Assembly (NCBI RefSeq): GCF_019320115.1
Contig: NC_089588.1
Span: 117,760,904-117,824,903, forward strand
Direction: 5' to 3'
Source of the DNA: Miscanthus floridulus
Taxonomy: Eukaryota > Streptophyta > Magnoliopsida > Poales > Poaceae
DNA: 64,000 bases
Below, in pieces: positions 34,888 through 45,549 of the stretch; within the stretch, counting starts at the first letter, position 1, and each line of letters begins with the position of its first letter. The notes beneath the pieces were generated by a model that saw nothing but the letters and a program-made list of their open reading frames with translations, was not told the DNA's origin and did not search any database. The position numbers and the translations under genes are program-made.

Positions 34888-35778
34888 ATGGCAGGAGCCT
34901 AGGTTAGTAGTTACAACCTGAATGTTGAGGGTTTTCCCAAAATGCTGCATACCACCCTGCAAAAGCTCGAAGTCAAAGATCGTCCCGAGTATGAGGGCTG
35001 TGAGTATGAAAAGCATGGCACCGGGTGGTGTGAGGTTACCATCTACATTGGGAAGAGTGAAGAGTTTCCCAACATCACTGAAGCCTAGAATGTGACTACA
35101 ACCGAGTTTCGCTTCATCGACACCTACCAGGTTGTGGCCCGCAAAGCCTTGCGGTACCTTTGCCAGATCTATGAGTAGCCCATTGCTCGTACCCCTATGA
35201 GGTTTATTCCACCTTTAGAAAAGAATCGACAAGCATGGAGGGCTCACATGGAGGCTTTGCAAGGGCAGGATGCGCAAGAAGATAGTCCAACCATGGTGTA
35301 CTTGACCACGTACCTGCTTGCTCTGGATGAGCAGTATGACCGACAAGCTTTGGAGCTAAGGACGTGCCTCCGGTGAGCCGAGGAAGCCAAGATCTTCTCC
35401 AGGATGCTCTAGGTGCAACTTGCCGAAGCGCATGCTCGTGCGGCAGCCGTGGAGAGTCGGGAGACTGCCATATCGGAAGCCTTAAAGGAGGCTGAAGATC
35501 GACATGTCCATCAACTGGGAGAGGCCTTCTTGGTCACCAGGGCCAAGTGGAGGACGCTGGTTGCAGAACGACATGATCCCTTGATCGTGGAGGGAATTCC
35601 TGTCCACCCGCTAGAAAGAAGGAGAACCGGTGTTGCAGTACCGCCAGCACCCCCACCCTCAGAAGTGTCATAAGTAGAACCCTTGATTCCTCTCACTCAG
35701 CCTTTGCCCAGAGAGGAGGCAGATCCATAGCCAGGACAGTAGAAGAATCCGCCGAGCCCGGGAATGAAGATGCGTGGT
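34888..35778 (+). pseudogene. LARD-like element internal ORF, unknown protein, nonsense-riddled
   Basis: One frame from the ATG at 34888 can be followed for about 290 codons with no shift. It gives YNLNVEGFPKMLHTTLQKLE, EYEKHGTGWCEVTIYIGKSE, FRFIDTYQVVARKALRYLCQ, TYLLALDEQYDRQALELRTC and a predicted coiled coil AHARAAAVESRETAISEALK. A proline-rich tail with PLTQPLPREEADP follows. Stops interrupt it at 34900, 35086, 35176, 35374, 35410, 35671, 35728 and 35740. Each could arise by a single C-to-T or G-to-A change from CAG, CAA, CGA or TGG. I recall similar ORFs among uncharacterised grass proteins but cannot name a family. A gag-related role is a guess from its place and coiled coil. Confidence 0.65.
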
Positions 35779-37584
35779 CCAGAGTAGATTAGTTGCCTTG
35801 GGATATTGTACCTATAGTAGTAGTGCTTTTCATCGCTGTCCTCCAGTATTGTACTCTTGCCATTGTTTTTCATCCGTAGTTGTTGAGATCGTTCGACCGT
35901 AGGGAATGATGTGTCGTGAATGGGAGCATGTATGCATGTATGATGTGTATAAGACCGTTGGAATGTGCATTTTGTTTATTTTGCGGTGTTTATTGCATCC
36001 ATCTACCCTAAGTCTCGTTATATGTGTTTAGTGTTTTCAAGGGTGATGTTAAGAGGGTTTTAAGAAAAGTTACCATTCAAAGGTTAGAAAACCAGTCGTG
36101 ATTGGAGAATATTGGACACTATATCGATTAATTGTGGATGTCCCCGTAGAACACTTGAATCTCATTGAATCCAATCCGTTGTTGGATTTGAATTCCTTGT
36201 TCCCTTTTGCAAAAGGAACCCTTGTTGTTGAATCTTCCCTTGCAATACTCCTCTTATTCTATGGTCTATGACCCCACCACCTTCATGGCGTGTAAGTTGG
36301 TAATAGTTGCCTGGTTAATAGCTTATGGTGCCATGACGAAACCAAGGGCCCCTGTGGAACAACTACCACATGGTGATGTTGCTCGACACGCGCTGGTATC
36401 GAGGTCGTTGACCAAGTACCTTTACCAAGTTACACCGCCGTACCATTTTTGCTACAAAATATTCTCCTTGAAAATATTCGGGTGTTTCAAACAGGAAATC
36501 CACAATGGGTTGATGAAATAGTGTTCTCACAAGGTAAACAAGAGAACGTGGTTTTGGAGGAAGAACGTATGGCATGGTTTTAGTTTATATGAAAGACAGA
36601 TGTGGACAAGGAAGGGAAGAAAAGAAGAGTAGTATGGAAAGTTAGCCTCGAGTAGTCGGGAGTGATTGTAAAAGCCTGAGTGGATGTCATGTCCCAAGTC
36701 CCATGTTTAGTTGACCGCACTACGTATGCCGGGTTATTTCGCTGTGTGCCCTACGAACGCCGTCTGTGTCGAGTCCATTAGCACCTGGTTCTCGCATAGC
36801 CGCGGCATCGTGCCGCTCTCACCGTCTTCGTGTACTGTGCATTTCTTCTTTTCCCAGCATCCGGTCGGCTCTCGACCCCATGCCTTGTCCCTCGTACCTG
36901 ACCCCCCCATCCCCCTCCCTTCTTTCTTCTTTTTGGGACATGGCCGCCAGCACGCCTGCCTTGTTGAGTGGACCCCCCGCTCTTCTCCTTTATTTCCCTC
37001 TCTGCCGCTTGCACAAGAAGTGCACCATGGCCGACATTATCCCCACAGCATGAACCATCTGTGTATGCCATTCATGTGGCCTCCACTTCTAGTGTGTTGC
37101 GCCCCACCTCCATTCGCCACTATAAGATACCCTTGGTCCTTGCTCATCTCCATCCCCATTCTCCTTGCATTCAGAGTAGAGCTACGAGATCCAATCGTCA
37201 TTCGTGGGACTCGGCTCGTCAGTCCTAGGTGATTGTGTAATCTAAAGAGAAGAAGGATCTGGTTTTAGAAGAAGTTCAAGTCTACCGTTGGTTAGTTCGG
37301 TCTTAGGGTTCACAATGTTTGACTTCTCAGTCTCCTGCTTCTAGATTTGTTGGTCATACGCTATGTTTTGGATAATCATTATCTTGTTGTTTCTCCATTG
37401 CCCTCGTCTATCTCGACTTCTAGATTAAGCCTTGGTTGTACTAGGCGGCTCTTAACCATGTATCCCTAAATCCCTATGTGGTTTAGCATTCGAAGTCGTG
37501 TAGTCTTTCGTGTGATCTCTGATTTATGAAATATAATCGCATTTCCCTTCTTCTGGTTCTTGCTTCAAATCTCGGGACGAGATT
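35779..37584 (+). other. LARD-like element 3' internal region, non-coding
   Basis: Sequence between the ORF and the polypurine tract. Open frames (for example 36711-37232) lack recognisable domains and lie in locally C-rich DNA, so they are not called as genes. Confidence 0.55.
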
Positions 37585-37587
37585 CTT

Positions 37588-37602
37588 TTTAGGGGGGTTG
37601 GT
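37588..37602 (+). promoter_or_regulatory. LARD-like element polypurine tract
   Basis: TTTAGGGGGGTTGGT lies directly before the 3' LTR start TGTATCACC. The G run matches the expected primer. Confidence 0.75.
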
Positions 37603-40600
37603 TGTATCACCTCTGGTGTTACGAGCTTGCTTAGCACTAGGATTTAGACCTAAGAGGATTTACCAAAACGATTTTCTCGGATTTTAAATTTTAACTTATG
37701 TTTAAAAGTGTCAATTTTGGCGAATTATATTGAACAACGGGTTAATTTGTTCCTAGATGTTTGTTTGTACAAGTTAGTATAACATATGGACTAGTGTATG
37801 AAATGCGTAGTGGTTGAAATTAATTCAGTTTAGGCATATTAAAAATTATGGCAAAAGCGCTAAAGGTTATTAGTTCTAGCTAAGTTATTATTCTCTCTAC
37901 GTCGGGAACAATAGTAGACAATGCCATTTTGGCATTCGATTTTCAACAAAAATAGTTAAGCACTACATCTATGTTTTCGCATGATCAGTTTGCAGTTAGG
38001 TGTATACTAGGATATGGTGTAGGTAGTGGTTACGTTAGAGTTATGATGCTCATGCAAAAATTGGCCGAACTTCGCTAGAATGTATTGAACCGTGTCATTG
38101 GCGCTCTGTTCGTGAACCGGCACCTGTAGCGAGCGATCCTAGACACTCACCTCAACTACCTCGCCTGCTCTACTTGGTGTCGCTGCTGAACTGAATGAGC
38201 GCAGTAGGCGCCATGTGCGAATGCTCCCTCGCGTCCTTGTTCAGGAGCGTATTAATGGATAATTTGCCAAGCTGGCTGCCTTCATGTTCCGCCAAGTTCG
38301 AGTCGTGCTGTCTATGCTATAGTGTGACGACGGTGGTGTGTCCCCCTACTCTGAATCAGTCATTTGATTTATTGCATCGTGTTGCATTGCTCCTGCCAGC
38401 CACGTTGTGCCAGGACACCTACCCCTACCCCACGCTGTGTTTATGAGGTTGGTGACGAACTACATGGCTCCCCGCTCTCTCTTTTTCTGCTTGCCTCTAT
38501 CTTTGATTGTCCTTGCCTGCCACTGCTGTCTGCCTCTATGCCAAGCCGAGTAACTGATGAGTCTGCGCCAGCACGTGTGCCTCTGTCGCTCAGTCACGTC
38601 GCGCCAACATAGGGTCAGGCCGAGTAAGACCTGCCTCTCCTTCCTTTTTCCTCTGCGGCCAAGGTTGATGCAACCGCTCCATTAAATTTGTTTGGGATAG
38701 ATGACCGTCTCCCGAATCGTCATGTACCTAGCTCCACCACCAGGTCACTTAGTCACCGAGCCCTAGGAGCACCATCATAGGGCCGCCGTCGCCGGGCCTT
38801 CCACCACACCGTCGTCGCCCGGCCACCATGCGCGAGCGCGCGCACCCCCACGGCCCCGCAGCGCTGTCCTACGTGAGCCGAGTTCGGCCACCGCTGCTGC
38901 TGCTGCACTAGGCCACCATAGCCGGCTGCTACCCCCTCGGCCCCACGCTGCTGCCTCGAGCATGTCCCCACCGTGGCTGCGCCTGCCGTCGTTTTCCTGG
39001 CTTTCGCGTATGCGCATGAGCGCGCAAGCTCCATGGCTGTGCTGGACTGTAGCCCCTGCTCCTTCTCTTTCCCTAGCTCGCCTTCCGCTGCTGGCCTCGG
39101 CGAGTCAGCGCACGCCATGCGGCTGCCCTATGGCACCCGCCTAGGCCGCGCCTACCGTTGCCCTGCCTCCATGGTGAGCGCACTCGTGCCCCGGCCCCGT
39201 GCTAAACCTACGGCTCCTCGGTGCACCTGAGCCACAGCGCCCTGCTGCCGTCCGCGTCGGTACGGTTTTGCCGCCGCGGCCACTTGCCTCGAGCCCCACA
39301 CAGCTTCACCTCGAATCGAGCCTCCTCTGCGTCGTCGCTGCGCAATCGCCCGCGCACCTCCCCATGCCACCCTGTCCCTACTACTGATGCCCCGCAAGGC
39401 TCGAGCAGGGCCATGCTAGGGTGCGCCATGTCTACCCGGTGCCGTGGAGCCCGCCCTCGCCTGCCACCGCCTGCTGCCTGGCACCGGTGAGGCAGCCGCC
39501 ACCGTCACCCCACGACCGGCCGTGTGGGCATGTGGCGGGTGCTCCACCAGTCCCGCCTGGCCACGATGTTGCCATCCTCGGGTGCGGCCAGAGCCACTGA
39601 TGGCCCCAGCTGCCGCCCCGTGACAGCACCACCATCGATAAGCCGCTCCTTTGGCCGACGGATTGCTTCCCCATCGCGTGCTCTATTCTAGTGAAGGTGA
39701 GAAAGATGAATAGAAGCTAATATAGGGTTCTCGATGTAAAATATGTGACCCAAGTGAATAGTGTCGATGTATTACGGGGTGAATTATTAGAAGCTCAGGG
39801 GCCTCTTCGCAAGTGTGCCATCGTCGGACCACGTGGGCTAGCTCGCTGGGCTACGACCTACCTATTGCTTGGGCCGTCCGCGCCGTTGCTGCTTACCGCC
39901 TGGGCCACCGATCGAGCGCACCTATGGGCTCGCCCGCCCTAGGCCGGCCTTGTGCCGCCGCGCCTAGGCCGCGCGCTGTGCGTCTGCGGGCCGAGCCGCG
40001 CTCGCCGGAAGTGGGCCATGCTGAGGCCGCGTAAGGGCTACTGGGCCGAAAGGGGTGGCCGCCGGCCCTTTCCATTTCCTAAATGCTTTTCAAATATTGG
40101 TTTCTAGTTTAACTTGTAAAATCCTTATAAAATAGTATAGGGATCCAAAAATGGTGAACCAATTTTATTAAGTTCCTAAAATCATGATCTATCTGCTAGT
40201 ATATTTTGTTCACATAGTTTGGTAATATTCATGGAGGCTATATAATTAATTTGAGATACTTAATATTGTAAAAATATAAACTTATAGGAATTTCAGTGAT
40301 AAATTGGTGATAGTGTTGACTCTAAAAATTTCATAGTAAATTACTAATATTATTAGCTACTCACTGTAATTATTGTAGCTCCAGAATAGTTAGTTTGCTA
40401 GATAGATGATGATGTCCTATTTTGAATAAAGATTAAATCGATAGGATAGAATAAAGAAACAACTTGGGTTTATATAACTAAAATATTTGTTGGGAAATAA
40501 CGCCTTATTCGACAACATGGATATGTAGCCTAAGTACGATCATTGTTAGAACTAGCTCATTAACTTAAGAGGCGTAAATCATATTCTACGAGTCACGGTT

Positions 40601-42232
40601 GTAGTTGATTAATTAAGTCTTTGCATTGCATCGTGGAGTCATCGAGAGTTGCTGGAGAAATGGTGCTTTTGGAGATCGTGTCGCCATGATGGAAAGCTAA
40701 ATTCTGATTAAATCTTACGTAGGCAAGCCCCAGTGCATAACCCCTACTTTTCTGCACTTTAAATTATATTTGTGCATTAAGTTTCAAGGAGTTGAATGAT
40801 ACCCACTTACATATATATCTTTATCCTATGGGTCTTACTAGTATCATAGGATCATGTAGATTGCTATGCTACAAGACTTCGGTAGAAGTCGAGGGATTGC
40901 CTGCCACTCGCGAGAGATAGGAAATATATTACTGTATTATTATCACTTGGAAAATATAAATGGTGACTGGGCAGGGATATGGTTTTGGGTATTGGTGGGT
41001 GTAAGGGGTTGTGTCCTACGGCCAACGGGGCATAGCTTGGTTACACTATTTTCCCTGTCTGTGTCGGTTAAGGACCGGCCGTTGCATAAGTCTCTAGGCA
41101 AGTCATAGATTTATTATCCCGAGCACATACTTGGGTATGGGCGTAGGGAAGACTTGCTACTCTCTTGTCATGGGTTTCAGCTCTTTTCGAACAGAATGTC
41201 AGGGTGGTTTTTGGGTATTGGAGGTCCTTGCACCGCACTGAATCCGAGACTCAGGGGCGAGGGCTTCGAGTCCTAGTTTGGATGGGGACCTGGACCCCAT
41301 GACAAGAGAGTAGTGGGTTGGTCCTGCTTGTGCCTAGGGTACAAGTAGGGCGTGTGTTTTCAAGGTACCTAGCTAGGCACATTGATTCACGAATCGCCGG
41401 GCGATCCGGTATGACTTGTCTACGGTCTAGCACCGTAGTAAGAACTGAAAGATGAAAGATGTAAAAAGGAAATCTGATTGCTTACCACTTGCTTGAAAGT
41501 AGCATAGATGCTTACATAGAATGGTTGGTGAATGAACTAATACGACTGCTAATAAAAATCGAATATAAGGATGCACGGTTAGTAATGCTTCCTGCCGATG
41601 CAATAAACCCACAAGCCAGATAGCCTTGCATATCCTTGGAGTCTTTTCTTTCCTCCTATCGGGTAAGTCTTGCTGAGTATAATTGAGTACTCAGGGTTTT
41701 ATTTCCCCCTATTGCAGGTGATAGGTGAATGCTAGAGCTGACTCTTGCTTGTGGATTCCTCCTGGTGGGCTCAGAGAGGATTACTTTACGCTGCAATCAT
41801 AGTCTCTATTCATAACTCTTACTAAATATTTTTATAAATAAAAGTTTTATAATCTATTATCATAGTTTATATAACAATGCTTTATCATGCCATGAATAGA
41901 TATTTATTTATTTCTGCAGTAATCTTGATCACATGTTTCCATTCCGCTGTTAAATTAAATTGTTCATAACTCTGATAACATGTTCATATTCCGCTATTAT
42001 AAATAATAAATATTATACTCTGATGCTGTATTAAAAGTGATGTAAGAAATTGCTAAAATGATGTAAGCTTTATTCTCTCATTTGTGATCCTGATGGAAAA
42101 ATGTGGATTTTTGGGTTCTCCCTTGAGGTGTGCCCGACGAAACCATGTAATTTGGTGTCCTCCCTTGAGTACTTAGTGTCTAATGGAAGACAATTACTCC
42201 TGGGAGGCATTAGATTAGGCAGTTCTGCCACA
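37603..42232 (+). repeat. 3' LTR (LTR2) of the LARD-like element
   Basis: It begins TGTATCACCTCTGG and ends GCCACA, so the ends are perfectly inverted (TGT...ACA). It matches LTR1 throughout, with about 22 differences in the first ~270 bases and about 31 in a ~340-base stretch near 41490. It is followed by GCCTT and then a copy of the CACTA B interior, as LTR1 is. Confidence 0.88.
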
Positions 42233-43885
42233 GCCTTCCCCTCCCCTCCTCCCACCGGCGGCCGACCCCTCCCCTCCCTCTCTTTGGATCCGTCACCCCC
42301 TCCCTCCCATCCTTCACCGGTGGCACCCCTCCCCCGGATCTGCCACCCCACCCCTCCCCTCCCTCACTGGAGGCACCCCTCCCCCGGATCCACCGCCCTT
42401 CCCCTACCCTCCCTCACCAACGACGCCCCTCCCTCGGATCTGCCGCCCTACCCCTCCCTCACCAGCGGCTGCTGGCGTTGTGGAGTAGTGGCGATGTGGA
42501 CTAGCAAGCTAGGTTGTGGCGGCACAGAGCAGCGACGCGGGGTTACGATGGCATTGAGCTACGGTGACGCGGTGGCCCGGGGCAGGTGGCGCAGAGCAGA
42601 GGTGGCGTAGGGCTACGGTGGCGTGGAGAAGCGGTGACGCTGTGGCGTGGGGCTGCAAATCGGGCGGCACGTGATGCTACTGGTTTAGCAAGAGGTCCTG
42701 CAATGAGATTGATGACATCAATGTAAGTGCCCACCCATCCGCTTCCCTCCTGATCCATCTACTATGTGTGCCTCTTTGGAACTCAATTCTTTACCTGCAA
42801 TGCTCAGCTTGCTCGAGGAACCGATGTTCTAGATCTGGCGTCTTGGTAGGTTTTGGATCTCGAGTCTTGGTTGATGAAGATCCTTGTTCTTGCAAAATAT
42901 CAATAGGCTATACATAGAGTAACAGACAGTGAGGCTTCAGTTTAATAGAGATCATGGGGGATAGAGAAGCTAGACATTCTAACTACATTGTAACAACCTT
43001 GCTTGTAAGCTCTACCTGAAGGTCAAATGAATGTGACTGGAGGCAATAGTATGTTCACAATATTTTCTCAGACTCCACCTACAAAATAATTATGTAGTTA
43101 CTAACAATATTCTCTATTGATTTCTAAAAATGCAGAACTACTTGTTCAGTTGTTCTGGTTCACTACTTGTGTGTAGTAGTGAGGACAGAAAGAAAGAGTA
43201 GATCAGTAGATAGTTTACCATAGAAGAGAATGGAGTGCTTTGTTCAAATGTTGTCTTACTTGCTTATTGATATTTGTACTATTTCTAAGCTGAAAACGAG
43301 CCAGATTTGTATAGTCTTACAGTAGCTAAAGAAATTAAATAGCCTGTAGAATATCTTCATGTCACCTAAATAGATTTATGTTCAGTTGGTGTATGAACCT
43401 ATTGACAATTGTACTTACATGCTCATATGTGCTTGGAGGAAGCATGCATGGCTTGGGCAGCAGCATGACATGGAAACCCTATCAAAGAAAATCAAGAACA
43501 GGTTTGTTCCCTTTCTATTTGATTTATGTGTTATATTCGATCAAACTTGGCTTGTGTTAAGAGCCACATGTTGTTGTGTTATATCTTTAATTCTTTGTTC
43601 ATATCTTGACTTTGTCGCATTGCAAGGAGTGCTGATTTACTTTGCTATCTGTTTAATTCTTTTTTCTGCTATCTGTTTATTTCTTAGCAGATTTACTTTG
43701 TACATTCTTTCAGAACAAACCATTAGTAGAATTACAAAGAGTGCTGATTGACAGTTTGTAGGGAAACAAGCAGTCGACATCAACATTTAGTAAAGGTGCA
43801 GCTCTCAACTTGTAATTAAATTTTGAGCCAATGCATACACAGGTTCCACATTACTGAATTCTGAGCAAATGCATATACATGTCCC
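42233..43885. repeat. Second copy of the CACTA B interior
   Basis: It aligns with 26535-28190 from the first base after the LTR. The match stops abruptly at about 43885 (ATACATGTCCC), where 170-bp tandem repeats begin. Because the same LTR edge abuts the same flank in both places, the two copies descend from one insertion. Confidence 0.85.
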
Positions 43886-44270
43886 GCGAGTAGGCTTCAC
43901 GGATTAAGGCCTCAGCAACCCAGGTAAATTAACAACCGTTAAGAGAAGACATTATAAAATGCATATTAAATTTTTTCGCGTCTTGCTCTTACTAGGCTAT
44001 GTAATTTCCCTAGGTAGGTAGCCTGTTACGTTTAAACACCTCTCGCACCTTTCCGGCGAGTAGGCTTCACGGATTAAGGCCTCAGCAACCCAGGTAAATT
44101 AACAACCGTTAAGAGAAGACATTATAAAATGCATATTAAATTTTTTCGCGTCTTGCTCTTACTAGGCCATGTAATTTCCCTAGGTAGGTAGCCTGCTACG
44201 TTTAAACACCTCTCGCACCTTTCCGATGAGTAGGCTTCTTGGATTAAGGCATCAGCAACCCAGGTAAATC
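43886..44270. repeat. 170-bp tandem repeat, 2.3 units
   Basis: GCGAGTAGGCTTCACGGATT starts at 43886 and 44056, and a diverged third start is at 44226. The period is 170 bases in both steps, and the first two units are almost identical. The unit includes TTTTTTCGCGTCTTGCTCTT and CCCTAGGTAGGTAGCCTG. No known satellite family is recognised. Confidence 0.9.
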
Positions 44271-44282
44271 AACTGTAGTAGA

Positions 44283-45549
44283 GCCGCGGAGGCATATGGA
44301 TAATATCCAGAGATATATGATAATTAAAGAATATTTGAAAAAATATTAAACCATGACTTAGCTTGATTGACGGCCGTGTGGTAGAATCAGCGCGCGATCC
44401 TGACATTTTGCGCTCAGGAGACCCCAGTGGTTGTAGCCCCGAGCATCAGCTTGCGAGTACATGGACATGAGCTGTAAAGTAGTTGGTCACCGTAGCCAAA
44501 GTAGTCGAAAACTGTGACGAGTAGTCAGACAACTGGCTTGCTTCCAGCTCGGGATGCAGCCGGACAACTGGCTTGCCCTTGGCTCGAACAACTTGACGTA
44601 GTCGTACCATGACCCGACTTCTTGAGGGAACTCTGAATGTACTTCGAGTTGTATTCTTGATAGGCCGAGGCCGCGTTCCGGAGCCCTGTCGAAAAAGAAC
44701 TCAGACTATTCTCGAAAGAACTCTGAATGCTTTCTGAGTTGAATTCTTGATAGGTTGATGCCGCGTTCTGGAGCCCCGCCGAAAAAGAACTCGGACTATT
44801 CTCGAGAGAACTCTGAATGGTCGCGTTGTGAAGTCCTAATGGAAAAGAACTCGGACCAGCGTGGAAAACGGTTGGTCGTGAAATCTGAGTCGGATCAGAC
44901 ATCACAAGCCGCATGAGTTTCCCGGTGATTTGATCTGCTGTAGTCGCCGAAATAGCGAGGTCTTCATGGTGATCCGAATCTTTGAGGAGACGGCCTTGAA
45001 GCTTGACGTTGTCGTCCGCCTCGCAGATCCATGAACCGAAGATGAAGGTTGATCCCGTTGAGAAGATCATGTTGTCGAGGTCCATTGAGCTATCGGATGC
45101 AAATTCACCGAAAGCCCCAACCTGGCGCGCCAGCTGTCGATATTTCACCACCGATAGCCTGCCACGGGGGTACCTGGGGCAGTTTGTTCGGGCTCCAGCG
45201 TATGCAGAACTCGACGATAAACGCAAGAGATAGTCGATTTATCCTGGTTCGGGCCATCGACCGTGATCGAGTAATAGCCCTATGTCCAGTCGGCGTTAGC
45301 CTTTGCGTTGGATTGATTGTAAAGTGTTGTCTCTAATTCCCCCTCCGACCTCCCCATCTAAGGAGCCCTGCCCTCCTTTATATAGTCAGGAGGCCAGAGT
45401 CCTAGTCGGTTTACAATGTAGAGTCCTAGTAGAATTACAGGGTAGTATTACTACTAGGATTATATGGGAGGAATCTTAATCAAACTAGATCTCCTCTCTT
45501 CCTTGCGGTGTATCCCGTGGGTCTTGCATCGATAGTAGCCCTGCCAACA
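44283..45549 (-). mobile_element. 5' part of a Gypsy-like LTR element, minus orientation
   Basis: Read on the minus strand, an LTR-like block of 415 bases runs from 45549 (TGTTGGCAGG) to 45135 (TCGACA). It contains ACTATATAAAGG as a TATA box. Two bases later TGGCGCGCCAGGTTGGGG resembles a primer-binding site, and an ORF follows. The rest of the element and the second LTR are missing; the left edge abuts the 170-bp repeats. Confidence 0.6.
44525..45076 (-). pseudogene. Gag-like ORF of the minus-strand Gypsy-like element
   Basis: The likely start is MDLDNMIFSTGSTFIFGSW near 45076, in the leader just after the primer-binding site. The C-terminal half has three imperfect repeats of about 30 residues containing SIQSSFENSLSSFSTGL and NAASAYQEYNS. 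It ends in a Ser/Thr-rich basic tail (RAGSKPVV). No zinc knuckle or protease follows. The family is not recognised; the gag call rests on position only. Confidence 0.45.

Larger units (their letters stand above)
33366..42232 (+). mobile_element. LARD-like LTR retroelement, 5'-truncated
   Basis: It has the last ~747 bases of a 5' LTR (33366-34112), a primer-binding site, a 3.49-kb internal domain without protease, reverse transcriptase or integrase, a polypurine tract, and a complete 4.63-kb 3' LTR (37603-42232). LTRs of about 4.5 kb with an internal domain of about 3.5 kb are the proportions of the large retrotransposon derivatives (LARDs) known from cereals. It must have used enzymes from another element. 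The internal domain carries one degraded gag-like or unknown ORF. Confidence 0.82.

Noticed and set aside
36711..37232. 173-codon frame in the LARD-like internal region
   Set aside because: C-rich, no recognisable domain, and follows the degraded ORF in non-coding sequence near the polypurine tract.
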